Shown: piece by piece, positions 31,979-41,189 of the stretch
Numbering within the stretch: position 1 is the first letter of the stretch
How the letters are laid out: every line of letters starts with the position of its first letter
Assembly (NCBI GenBank): GCA_037039685.1
Contig: JAWNGF010000003.1
Span: 2,914,001-2,978,000 of the forward strand
Length of the DNA stretch: 64,000 bases
Direction of reading: 5' to 3'
Origin: Ceratobasidium sp. AG-K
Lineage: Eukaryota > Basidiomycota > Agaricomycetes > Cantharellales > Ceratobasidiaceae
Notes under the pieces: generated by a model
What the model was told of the DNA's origin: nothing
Database searches by the model: none
What the model saw: the letters and a program-made list of their open reading frames with translations, nothing else
Made by a program: the position numbers and the translations under genes

Positions 31979-34900
31979 TGTGGAAAGCAGAGGAGATTTA
32001 GTGAGTTGAGCGATGAGTGGAGTTCGGAGTAGTAGCAAGTTCTGCAGATGTCACTACCGATTGCGCCCCCTCTGCCTTTTATCTTTCCTGGAATGTAGTT
32101 GGATGGCGTGGGAGCTTCGGGGTGTCGGCGTAGAAGGTCCTTGATGATCTTAGAAAGGTGACCAAAATCTTCTGCCCTTTGTTCTGTGTCTTCTTCACTT
32201 CCATAACCCTTCCATCTGACCCTGTAAAAAAGACCGTCCTTTGTCTTCTTCCAGTCCAAAATCTTCTCTACTTCATATTCTTCTTCTCCTTCTTCTGTTA
32301 TGATCGGCGGTGGTCGGGGTTGGTTTCGGCTGAATTCTGTGTCTTCCTTGTAAGGGCTGAGCAAATCAATGTGAAAAACAGGGTGCACCCTCATTGTTGC
32401 CGGCACATCGAGCTCATAAGCATGTGACCCTATTTTTCGCTTTACAACAAATGGCCCGTGCTTTTTGTTATCCAGTTTCTTTGATGGCCTCTTTGTTTGA
32501 ATGTTCTTTCCCAGCAGCCATACTAGATCTCCTTCTTGGTACTCGTTTCTTGGCTCTTCTTCTGGGAGTTTTTGGGTTTCCATTGATGCGATTGCTTCGT
32601 CGTGGATTTTGCGCCATTTTTCTGTGATGTTGTTTGCTTCCGGAACTGCAGATTCTTCTGCTGAGATGTTCCACAGTGGTTCCCTCCCGTAGACAATTTC
32701 GAAAGGGGAACTTCCTGTTACGCGGTGTTTCTGTAGATTATAGCTGAATTCCGCAATCGGTAATAAGTCTGCCCAATCATCCTGTTGGTAGTTGACAAAC
32801 GATCGTAGCCAGCCTTCCATCCATTGATTAATTCTCTCCGTTATTCCATCAGTTTGGGGGTGGTAGGCAGTACTGAAACCTGGGCTAGTTCCAATTTTCT
32901 CATAAATGGCCTTCATAAGTTTGGAATTGAACGTAGTCCCTCGGTCTGAGATCGTGCTCTTTGGAAAACCGTGCAGTTTCCAAACATTTGTGACAAAAAG
33001 ATTTGCCAACTCGCTTGCCGTGTGAGATTCTTTGCAGGGTATGAAGTGCGCCATTCTTGAGAATCGGTCCACCACTACTAGGATGCTATCTGATCCTCTG
33101 GACTTTGGTAACTTTACTACGAAGTCGAACGCTATGTCTTCCCACGGTCCTTTTGGAATCTCCAGAGGTTTGATCGGAACTATCGATTTTGATCCCTTTG
33201 TCCGTTGGCAAGTTTCACAGGACTCCACGTATCTGTTTACGCTTTGCTTCATTCCTGGCCAGAAGTATCTTCTTGATATTAGTTCCAACGTTCTAGCTTG
33301 TCCTTGATGACCCGCGATTTTTGAGTCGTGGTGAGTCCGCATGATGGTCAATCTGGATTCCTTATCTTCTGGCACGTAAATCCTTCCCTTGAACCATAAT
33401 AGTCCCTCCTTGAAATCATAATCTTTTGCACTGTGTTGCAGGGTTTTTGGTAGCGTTTCCCTTGATTTGCAGATTTCTTTGATTTGTGCCAACCCCTCGT
33501 CTGTTTCCTGAGCTTCTGTGATAGTTTCTATGATGTCTGTGTCCAGTTGTCCCATGAACCCTTTGAACCTTTCGACAGCTATCATAACTTGTTCAGGCGT
33601 GGGCGTATCTTCATGGTCTGATCGTCTTGACAATAGATCTGGTTTAGATGACAGGATTCCAGGGCAGTATATGATGTCAAAGTTATAAGAAGCAAGCAAT
33701 TGGTGCCATCTTGCGTGTCGACGGTTGAACGTTCTTGCTTCCTTCCAGAACTGTAGGTTCCTATGATCGGTGTAGATGGTGATGGGGTCCCTTGTTCCCT
33801 CGAGGTATAGCCTCTAATGTGTTAAAGATTCTATGATGGCCATAAGTTCTTTATCGTGGACGTCGTAGTTGAGCTGAGCTTCGTTGAAAGATTTTGAAAG
33901 AAAAGCGATAGGGTGTAGGTAGCCGTCGTCTTGTCTTTGCGACAGGATTGCTCCCATTGCTACTCCACTTGCATCCGTTTCCAAGAAAAAGGGTTTGTCA
34001 GGGTTCAGATGGCGTAGTGTTGGTTCCTTGCTGATTTCTGTTTTTAGGGCCTCAAATGCTTCCTGCTGATCGTTTCCCCATTCCCATTTCTTCTCCTTTC
34101 TTGTTAGGGTTGTCAGGGGTTTTGCTAATCGGCTGAAATTTGGTACAAATCTTCTGTAGAAATTTGCAAATCCTGGGAACGCCTGAACTTGTTTGACCGT
34201 TCTTGGTTCTTTCCATTCCTTTATTGCCTTGACTTTTTCTTCCTCCATAGAGATGCCTGAATCGCTGATTCCAAGTCCAGTATATGTCAATTTGGTGACA
34301 AAGAATTCGCATTTCGGAAGCTTTGCGAATAGGTTTTCCTCCAGTAAGATTTTTAGCACTTTCCTGACATCCACGGTATGTTGACTTCTGTCCTTAGAGA
34401 AGACGAGGATGTCGTCAATGTATACTATGACACATATGTCGATAAGATCATGGAAGATATGGTTCATATATCTTTGGAAAATGGCGGGCGCGTTTTTTAG
34501 TCCAAAAGGCATGACGACGTATTCGAACAGCCCTTCTTTTGTTCTGAAAGCTGTCTTCCATTCGTCTCCTTCCCTGATTCTGATATTGTTGAAACCCATG
34601 CGCAGATCAATCTTGGAGAAGATTTTTGCGTCCTTGATTTTATCCAAGAGGTCTTCCATTAGGGGCATTGGGAATCTGTCGTCCTTTGTAATGGCGTTTA
34701 CTCCTCTGAGATCTTGAACAAGTCATAGTTGGCGTACTGCCCCTGGGTTTTTGGGATCAATTGGTTTTTTGACAAAGAAGCAAGGTGATGCGATAGGTGA
34801 TTTGCTTGGTCGGATTTTTCCTGCTGCGATTTCTTCATCTAAGTATTCTCTTAGTGCAATAGATTCTGCTGGAGAGAGTGGGATAGGCCTGGCTGGTTTC

Positions 34901-35457
34901 GGAAGCTCAATTCCTTCCTTGAAGTCGATGGCGCAGTCGTATGGACGATGATCCGGGATTCTCTTGAATTTTTCTTCGCTGAAGACATCGGCAAATTCCT
35001 TGAATTCCTCGGGCAGATCGTCAATTGAGGCCGTCCTTCCTTGAATGGGTTCTGTTCGCCATGATATGTGCTTCGTTTTCCAATCGATGACAGGGTTTGA
35101 TTCTTCTAACCATTCCAATCCTAGGATAAGTTTAGTTTCTCCAGTAGGCATGGCGAAGAAGACTTGTTTGAAGGTTCTTCCCTCTACCTCTAGTTCCAGC
35201 TTAGCTTTGAAACGTATTTGGTGAGAGAGTTCCTTCCCCTGGATGCCAATTACTTTTCTAGGAGTGGAAAGTTCAATGAGTGGAATGTTGTTGGATCGAG
35301 CCCACGAGATGTCCAGGAAGTTTTTTGATGCTCCAGAATCAATGAGGGTTGGGATAGGTTCTGTGATTCCGGCAACGTTTGCATAAACAATGGTAGATTC
35401 ATTTGTCGCTCTAAAGTACATTGTTTCCGTTGCCGGTTTTTTGGTCTCTCCACACAC
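31765..35457 (-). pseudogene. pol: Gypsy-A pol: protease, reverse transcriptase, RNase H, integrase, chromodomain
   Basis: One frame, placed -1 relative to gag. Protease LIDSGAS; RT with SKIDLRMGFNN, MPFGLKNAPAIFQ and intact YIDD (34422-34411); RNase H ETDASG; integrase zinc finger H/H then CETCQR, catalytic VVVDRFSR and ISDRGTTFN, then YHPQTDGITERIN; C-terminal chromodomain-type VRWKGYGSEEDTEQR. In-frame stops: TGA 34723-34725 (Gypsy-B continues here) and TAG 33814-33816 (Trp in Gypsy-B). The chromodomain lacks the usual NSWEP segment seen in Gypsy-C. Confidence 0.92.
32075..32083 (-). promoter_or_regulatory. Internal TATA-like box for Gypsy-A ORF3
   Basis: GATAAAAGG on the minus strand, 97 bases before the ORF3 ATG. 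Gypsy-B has GGATAAAAGG at 46469-46478 and Gypsy-C TATAAAAGAG at 54187-54196, at 98 and 95 bases before their ORF3 start codons. Confidence 0.6.
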
Positions 35458-35459
35458 AG

Positions 35460-37460
35460 TTAGAGGGAGACCCCTTCTTTTCCCGAGTCTTCTACAATTG
35501 TTGCTTCCCTTCCTTTAACGCTAGGTTCCGTTGTTATCCATTCCTTGGTCGGGCACTTGAATGAGCGGTGTCCTTCCTGTCCGCACTTTAGGCAGCGGTT
35601 GGTTGCTATCCTTGCCTTGTATACTTCGTCGGGTAGCCGCTTTGTAGAGGATTGTCCGCTAGCGGTTGGTTGGGTTGTCTTCTTCCCTGTAGAGCCCTTG
35701 ATTTGTTGCAATTTCTGGTCAATAGAGATTGCGATTGAGATCCATCAGTCAAGGGACAGCTCTCGCTCCGTTCCGTCCTCGTTAATCAGGGTTAATTCGA
35801 ATCGAGCTAGTTTGGTTTTTACTTCAGGCTTCAGTCCTTCCTTGAATTGGTTGATCAGTGCTTCCTGTCCCCAGTTGACGTCAACCAATAAGTAACGGAA
35901 TTCAGAAGCATAGTTTGCTACCGAATTGTTCTGCTTGCATTTCCTGATATCGATTTCGGCTTTTGCCTTTTTGTTGGGGTCGCTAAATTGTTCCATGAAG
36001 TGTGCCTTGAAAGCTTCCCATGAGGCGAGGCTTTGGTTAATTTCTCCTTGGTTAAGCGATCGTAAGAGAACTTGTGCCCAGTGAGTGGCGGCTTTGTTCT
36101 CGGATTTGAAGTTTGCCAGGGCTTCGCGGATCCTTTCCTCGTCGGAAGTGTATTGATCGCCTAGACGTACAAAATAACTTTCCATTTGCGTGATGAACAT
36201 CTCAGCGCCTTCTCCTTTCTTTCCGTCAAAGGATTCTGGACGAGTCACCTTGGGACGACGTGATCCGCTACCGATGTTTGGGTTCTCGGTTAGTCGTTGG
36301 ATTCTTAATTCTAATTCGTCGATCCTGGTAGATTCCGCGTCTGGATGCGGTGGAGAATTTGATCGCCTAGAGGGGATCCCGTGCAGAGATGCTTCGTCCA
36401 TTTCCTCTCGCATGTTGTTTATAGCTTCTTGAACTTCCGTGATTTTGTTAGTGAAAGAGGCTCCCTCCTGTCGTAAGGTTTCTAGTCCTTGCGTTACTGC
36501 TTCATTCCATTCGAGTTGTCCTTGTCTGGTAGTGTTGAGCTCTTCGCGTACATTATTCACTAGTCCTTGGGTATTGGTAACTTCATTTCGAAGGCGGATT
36601 ACGTCCTGACCGACTAGAAAGGAATTATGTTCGCCATTTCTTGCCGAGTTCAGAATGTCCGTCAAGGTTCCTTGTAGGGTATTGATGGAGTCATTAAAGA
36701 TTTGCTGGTTGTTTGCTAGAACTTGTGTGATTTGTTCTAGACCACTAAGCCTTCGATCTATAGTGACCCTCATTCCGTCTATAACCCTAAGGGTGGCGTT
36801 GTGTCTTCCTTCTAGAAGGTCGTCCAGGTCGTCTAGGTTACTGATTACAGTTCTGCCGCTAGAGCTGGAACTTGAGCTTGAACTTCCTGGATCACCGGCG
36901 CCTTGCTGTACCGGAGCTGATTGCTGGGAGTAACCCTGTGGGACATATGGTGGTGCTGGAATCACTGGTGTAACTGGCTGGGAAGCCATTGGGATCGGTC
37001 CTGCGTTGGTGATAGTTCCTCCAATTTGCGGGACTGTGGGGACATTGGGAATGTGTGGTGTAGGAGGAGGTCTAATGGGAACAAGCAACACGCCCCCATG
37101 AGCCTCGGGTTGGGGAGAAAAGAACTGTCTTCTAGTCCCTGATGGCCACAAGGGACGTGATGGTCCTGGACTTCCAGTTGGAATGCGAATTACAGCTGGA
37201 GTGGGGTCGTTTGTGAGATGTCCTGGTTCTCTATTCGTGATAGTAGGTTCCTCCTCTTGTACAGTTGTTATGTCGGAAATGCCGAAAGATCCTGGCATTG
37301 ATGCTTGACTTTGGGGGCGTGATCGAGCGGGGCCTCCCGCTTGAGTTTGTGCAATATCTTGCTCGTTTAGTGATCCTGTGGGCCTTGCTGCCCGACTGGG
37401 TCCTCTTCTTGTTGATATGGTGGATGCGGGACGTGATCCTCCATCCTCTTGAATAGACAT
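35460..37460 (-). pseudogene. gag: Gypsy-A gag
   Basis: ATG at 37460, 22 bases after the 5' LTR. The N-terminal half is Pro/Ser-rich, then a coiled-coil stretch with repeated Leu/Asn/Gln (about residues 220-370), then the capsid-like region MFITQMESYFVRLGDQY and FMEQFSDPNKKAKAEIDIRK. A TGA at 35745-35747 interrupts it. The same frame continues to a CCHC zinc knuckle CLKCGQEGHRSFKC and ends at 35460. Pol follows in the -1 frame, so a programmed shift near GGAAAAGAAGGGG is plausible. Confidence 0.9.
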
Positions 37461-37468
37461 GTTTGTTA

Positions 37469-37480
37469 AGCTTGTTTTGT
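37469..37480 (-). promoter_or_regulatory. Gypsy-A self-complementary primer-binding site
   Basis: In element orientation the sequence two bases after the 5' LTR is ACAAAACAAGCT. Its perfect 12-base complement AGCTTGTTTTGT lies in the LTR (37655-37644), 33 bases after the start of a TATATATA box (37688-37681), where transcription should begin. The RNA 5' end could thus fold onto the primer site, as established for Tf1 of fission yeast. I do not see a tRNA-like primer match. Confidence 0.8.
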
Positions 37481-37482
37481 AA

Positions 37483-37938
37483 TGTCGTAAGCTTCTTCTT
37501 GGTGGCTATGAGACAAGCCGTGATGGAGAGTGGACGGCACTAAGACCTAAGTGACCTCTTGAACCGCAACACACTTAAGCGTCTGTAGGCTCTTGAGGGT
37601 AGGGGTGGTTCTAAGTGTCACTCAGAGGGGATGTTTTGACGAGACAAAACAAGCTGGGGTTACCAGGCTTGTTGGTCCTCTATATATATTCAAGAAGTGG
37701 CCGAGTCATACAAGGCGCAGCCACATGAGTCATACAAGACAGCCAGTCAGGAGTGTCCATGTGAGTCATGCTGTATGAACAGACATGACTCGTGCAAGGC
37801 ACAGCCGCGTTACACAATGTAACAGAACAACCACAAGAAGGTGGCAACGCGGCAAACAGAAACAGAAACACAAGACAAAGAAGGGGACAGGCGGGCGAGA
37901 CAACAGGCGAGTCCGATGGAGTGAGCTGGCTCACGACA
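37483..37938 (-). repeat. Gypsy-A 5' LTR (456 bp)
   Basis: Same sequence and length as the LTR at 30717-31172. It contains the TATATATA box (37688-37681) and predicted RNA start near 37655. Confidence 0.96.
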
Positions 37939-38975
37939 GATTGCTGCTAGCTAGTGCTATATGATGCTAGCTAGTGCTAGCTGGTGCTAGCTAGTGCTAT
38001 ATGATGCTAGCTAGTGCTAGCTGGTGCTAGCTAGTGCTAGCTGGTGCTAGGTACTGCTCTGGTCTGGGGGGGACAAATTTGGTAATGGACAGAACAATTG
38101 TGGACATGACTAAGCACTGACTAAGCAGTGGCTGTGCAAGTCTACTAGGGGAAATGGTGTTGAACATCAAGCACATCAATCTGGATTCTAATTGATTGTT
38201 GCATCAAATTAGTCCATATTAGGTAATGTTTCATCAAAAAAACCCGGCTGTGGGAAAGTGTTTCGCCTTTTTTGCAATTATTTCTGGTCCAAATCAGGTT
38301 TGAGTGGTTGATCTGTAATTAAAAAGATCAGGAGCATCTGCTGACCAAATTTAACATAATTGGAAATTCCTCAACTGGAAAATGATTTAGCCAATCTGAG
38401 AGTGCTCCACATGACTTAGAGATCAAGTCCCTTTGACCCCCTTGGACTGCTCAATTACCCCTGTTCCCCACCCCCCTGCATCACCCCCTTGACTCACTTG
38501 GGGGTATTGTGTAGCAATTAGCCACATTGGTGCACTGGGGACAGAGAACCCATGGCTGGTTCAAAAGTATGATCAAAATTGCCAATGTGACTAAGCATTT
38601 GAAACATATTTCATTTGGCAAATTGGCACAGCCACTGCTTAGTCAGTGCTTAGTCATGTCCACAATTGTTCTGTCCATAACCATATTTGTCCCCCCAGAC
38701 CAGAGCAGTACCTAGCACCAGCTAGCACTAGCTAGCATCATATAGCACTAGCTAGCAGCAATCTAGCACAAGATAGCCATTATAGCATGCTAGCTGGGGG
38801 TATGTGACACCAGATACACTCAGCTCACCACAGTTGGTGCTACATACTGGTATAAACACAGGACCTTTCCATTTCAGCTAGGGGACCTATATATGCTAGC
38901 TAGTGATATATATCCCTGTCTAGGTATTTACAGGTTTTCAGATGCTTAACTTAAATTTCAATGCTGTTCACTCAC

Positions 38976-39240
38976 TTGGAGTGCCCAGCAGTTAAAAACT
39001 AAGATATAGGGCCATTCCTGGTGTAATCAGACACGCATAGCACAAGCATCGCCCCCAGCATCAGTGACCCAAGCAATAAGACGTATATTATTAACCCTCT
39101 CTGACTTGTCAATGTTGTTTAAAACAATTTTCAGGTGGCTTTGGGCTGTTTTATGCTCTGCAGATATGTTTTGGACTTTTAAAGTATAAGCCTGTGCAGA
39201 ATGTGAGAGCCCTGCATGTGTGGGCTTGTAATGATACTTG
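38976..39240 (-). pseudogene. hAT-family transposase, upstream part
   Basis: Open frame reading QNISAEHKTAQSHLKIVLNN, then RLIAWVTDAGGDACAMRV, a TGA, and WPYILVFNCWALQ, ending at a GTGAGT donor (38975). VTDAGGDA and CWA(H/L)Q are hAT catalytic-domain blocks, and the next expected block VNLIVGDI lies at 30493. The intervening intron is 31 + 37 = 68 nt once the foldback element is removed. The 5' boundary near 39240 is uncertain. Confidence 0.75.
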
Positions 39241-39698
39241 CCTTATAATCTACCACACTATGGATCCCAAACCTGCAGGAAACCCACAGGTTGCTGATGG
39301 GCACCTAAAAAAACCGCAAGTGAGTGTTGGGTGAATGTGAGGCTGAGTGTAAGGGTTTTTTTCCACAGGTTGCCAAGTTTTCATTACCACTGGTGAGGTG
39401 TGGGACCGTTTGATACCTGCAGTTTTGTTGTTGGTTGGACTTGGTGTGCTTGCAATTTCAGCACCTGTGGTTTTTTCTGCAGGACATTTCCCACATGTAT
39501 CTGCCCAATTTTCTAACATTATTGGCATTAATATAGCATATTATACATAAACTGACACCAGCTCAAGAGCCATTGGTGGACCTCTGCGGTCCAGAATCCA
39601 CCAGCAATCCCTATTGTATATCATAGTTGTATGTAGACTCAACCTGAGCAGGCACCAAGAGGACTAGTGCTAGCAATAGTGGACAGGGTTGGTTGGAT
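39241..39698. other. Left flank of Gypsy-C, no certain gene
   Basis: An ATG at 39260 begins a short plus-strand frame (MDPKPAGNPQVADG) followed by intron-like signals (GTGAGTGTTG at about 39319 to CCACAG at 39369). It may be a fragment of a gene, but I cannot extend it. The last five bases, TGGAT (39694-39698), are the putative left target duplication of Gypsy-C. Confidence 0.35.
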
Positions 39699-40142
39699 TG
39701 TCACAACCTTTTCTGGTTTTCCTGTGTTTGCCTGTTTGTCTCATGTTTGGTCTTGTTCCTCTCGTATTGACACATAGAGTTGCCCTTATGTAAGCCGTGT
39801 TTGCAGGACATGCCTGCCTGGCCTGTTTCCTCTTCTCCTTGGTGTCCATGGACTTATCACACTTCCTTTGTCTCGTCCTTGCTTCCCTTGGACTCTTGTC
39901 TTTTCTTGCTTTGGTTCCCTTTGTTGTTTGCCCTCTATTGTACATAGCCACAGTAGTTAGTATATATACCAGTGACACAAGTCTTGTCTCCACAAGACTT
40001 GTTCTCTAGTTGTTTTCCCTGAATCACTCAACACATGGCTCACTTAGACCTTGACGCCATTCATCTAACCTTTGTTGTTCCAACCCCCCCTCCTCACCAC
40101 CTGTGCAGCCTTGGCCTCCAGGGTTTGGCTAGGGTTGTGACA
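39699..40142 (+). repeat. Gypsy-C 5' LTR (444 bp)
   Basis: Contains TATATATA at 39961-39968 and predicted RNA start near 39993. Differs from the 3' LTR at 54813-55256 by scattered substitutions but has equal length. Confidence 0.93.
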
Positions 40143-40144
40143 CT

Positions 40145-40157
40145 AGAACAAGTCTTG
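40145..40157 (+). promoter_or_regulatory. Gypsy-C self-complementary primer-binding site
   Basis: AGAACAAGTCTTG, two bases after the LTR, is the perfect 13-base complement of CAAGACTTGTTCT at 39993-40005, which lies 32 bases after the TATATATA box. Position and spacing match Gypsy-A and Gypsy-B, but the sequence is different, so LTR and primer site have changed together. Confidence 0.8.
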
Positions 40158-40715
40158 TTGCCCTCATTGCAGATACAGCCTTTGTCACTGTCAGAACCAG
40201 GTCTTTCCTCACTGGGTTATCTCTGAGCACTGCACACCCTTCATCATTGATTAGCTAATCTCCCCAACTCTCCCCCTGCACCATTTACATGTCGAGGTAC
40301 ATTGCAGCTTGCATCCATTAGCTTGTTGACAACGTCCCCTATCCTCTGATATCACTGAGCCATTGCCACCCAATCAGGTAGCACCACTCATATATTCTAT
40401 TGGAACAAGGACCTCTGATACCTTTGCACTGAACCTACTGTTAACTAGGTTCCCCCTAACATTCCATCTCCACCCAGGGGATATATCTCTATTATTACTA
40501 GCCACTGTTGGTTGAAGCACACCAAGAAGCGCACTTATTATAGCACATGACCACCAGGAGTTGTTCTAACTTGGTGGAAACCTATAGACAAGCCATGGCA
40601 TCCATGACTGTTCCATCTACATCTTGGAAAGGAAAAGGCCCTATTGCACCACCAGCTCCAGAAACAATGCTCCACCCAGCATGCTTCTCTGAACCACCTC
40701 CATCAAACACAGGAG

Positions 40716-41168
40716 TGTTGTGAGCCAGCTCACTGCATTAGACTCGCCTTGTGTCTCGCCCTTCTGTCTGCTGTTCTGTTTGTGTGTTGTTTGTCTTTTC
40801 CTGTGCTGCGTTGCCATGTCCTTGGGGTTGTTCTGTTACATTGTGTAATGTGGCTGTGCTTTGTACAAGTCATGACTGCCCACACAGCATGACTCACTTG
40901 GACACTCCTGACTGGCTTGTATGTAGTGTGGCTATGCCTTGTATGACTTGGCCACTTTCTGAATATATATAGAGGACCAACAAGCCTGGTTACCCCAGCT
41001 TGTTTTGTCTTGTCAAACATCCCCTTTGAGTGACACTTTGAACCACCCCTACCCTTAAGGATCTACAGCCACTTAAGTGTGGTGCAATTCAAGAGGTCTC
41101 TTAGGTCTTAGTGCCATCCACTCTCCATTGCGGCTTGTCTCATAACCACCAAGAAGAAGCTTACAACA
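40716..41168 (+). repeat. Gypsy-B 5' LTR (453 bp)
   Basis: Homologous to the Gypsy-A LTR. TATATATA is at 40964-40971 and the predicted RNA start near 40997. Confidence 0.93.
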
Positions 41169-41170
41169 TT

Positions 41171-41182
41171 ACAAAACAAGTT
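41171..41182 (+). promoter_or_regulatory. Gypsy-B self-complementary primer-binding site
   Basis: ACAAAACAAGTT, two bases after the LTR, pairs with AGCTTGTTTTGT at 40997-41008 (33 bases after the TATA box). Eleven pairs are Watson-Crick and one is a G-U wobble. Confidence 0.75.
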
Positions 41183-41189
41183 TCACACC

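Larger units (their letters stand above)
30717..37938 (-). mobile_element. Gypsy-A: Ty3/gypsy chromodomain LTR retrotransposon
   Basis: Full-length element, minus orientation, 7222 bp, with 456-bp LTRs at both ends and the 5-bp target duplication GATTG at 30712-30716 and 37939-37943. Order: 5' LTR (37938-37483), self-complementary primer site, gag with zinc knuckle, protease-RT-RNase H-integrase-chromodomain, extra ORF, polypurine tract AGGGGGGAGTAA (31184-31173), 3' LTR. LTRs appear identical, so insertion is recent. Nonetheless gag and pol carry three premature stops. Confidence 0.96.
30531..38944. mobile_element. Long-inverted-repeat (foldback) element, 1.19 kb, split by Gypsy-A
   Basis: Removing Gypsy-A and one GATTG leaves about 1187 bp with arms of about 380 bp (30531-30716 plus 37944-38137) and 320 bp (38625-38944) around a 487-bp middle (38138-38624). 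Arm tips read CATCTGGGAACCTGTAAATA and, inverted, CATCTGAAAACCTGTAAATA. The left arm contains extra GCTAGCTAGTGCTATATGAT-type repeats. No transposase is encoded, so it is non-autonomous. The inverse of the right arm has the unsplit sequence across the Gypsy-A site, which confirms the insertion. I found no target site duplication for the foldback element itself. Confidence 0.85.

Noticed and set aside
30531..38944. An 8- or 9-base target duplication for the foldback element
   Set aside because: Flanking bases (GACCATT and CTTAACT) do not match; the CATCTG/CAGATG at the ends is part of the inverted arms.
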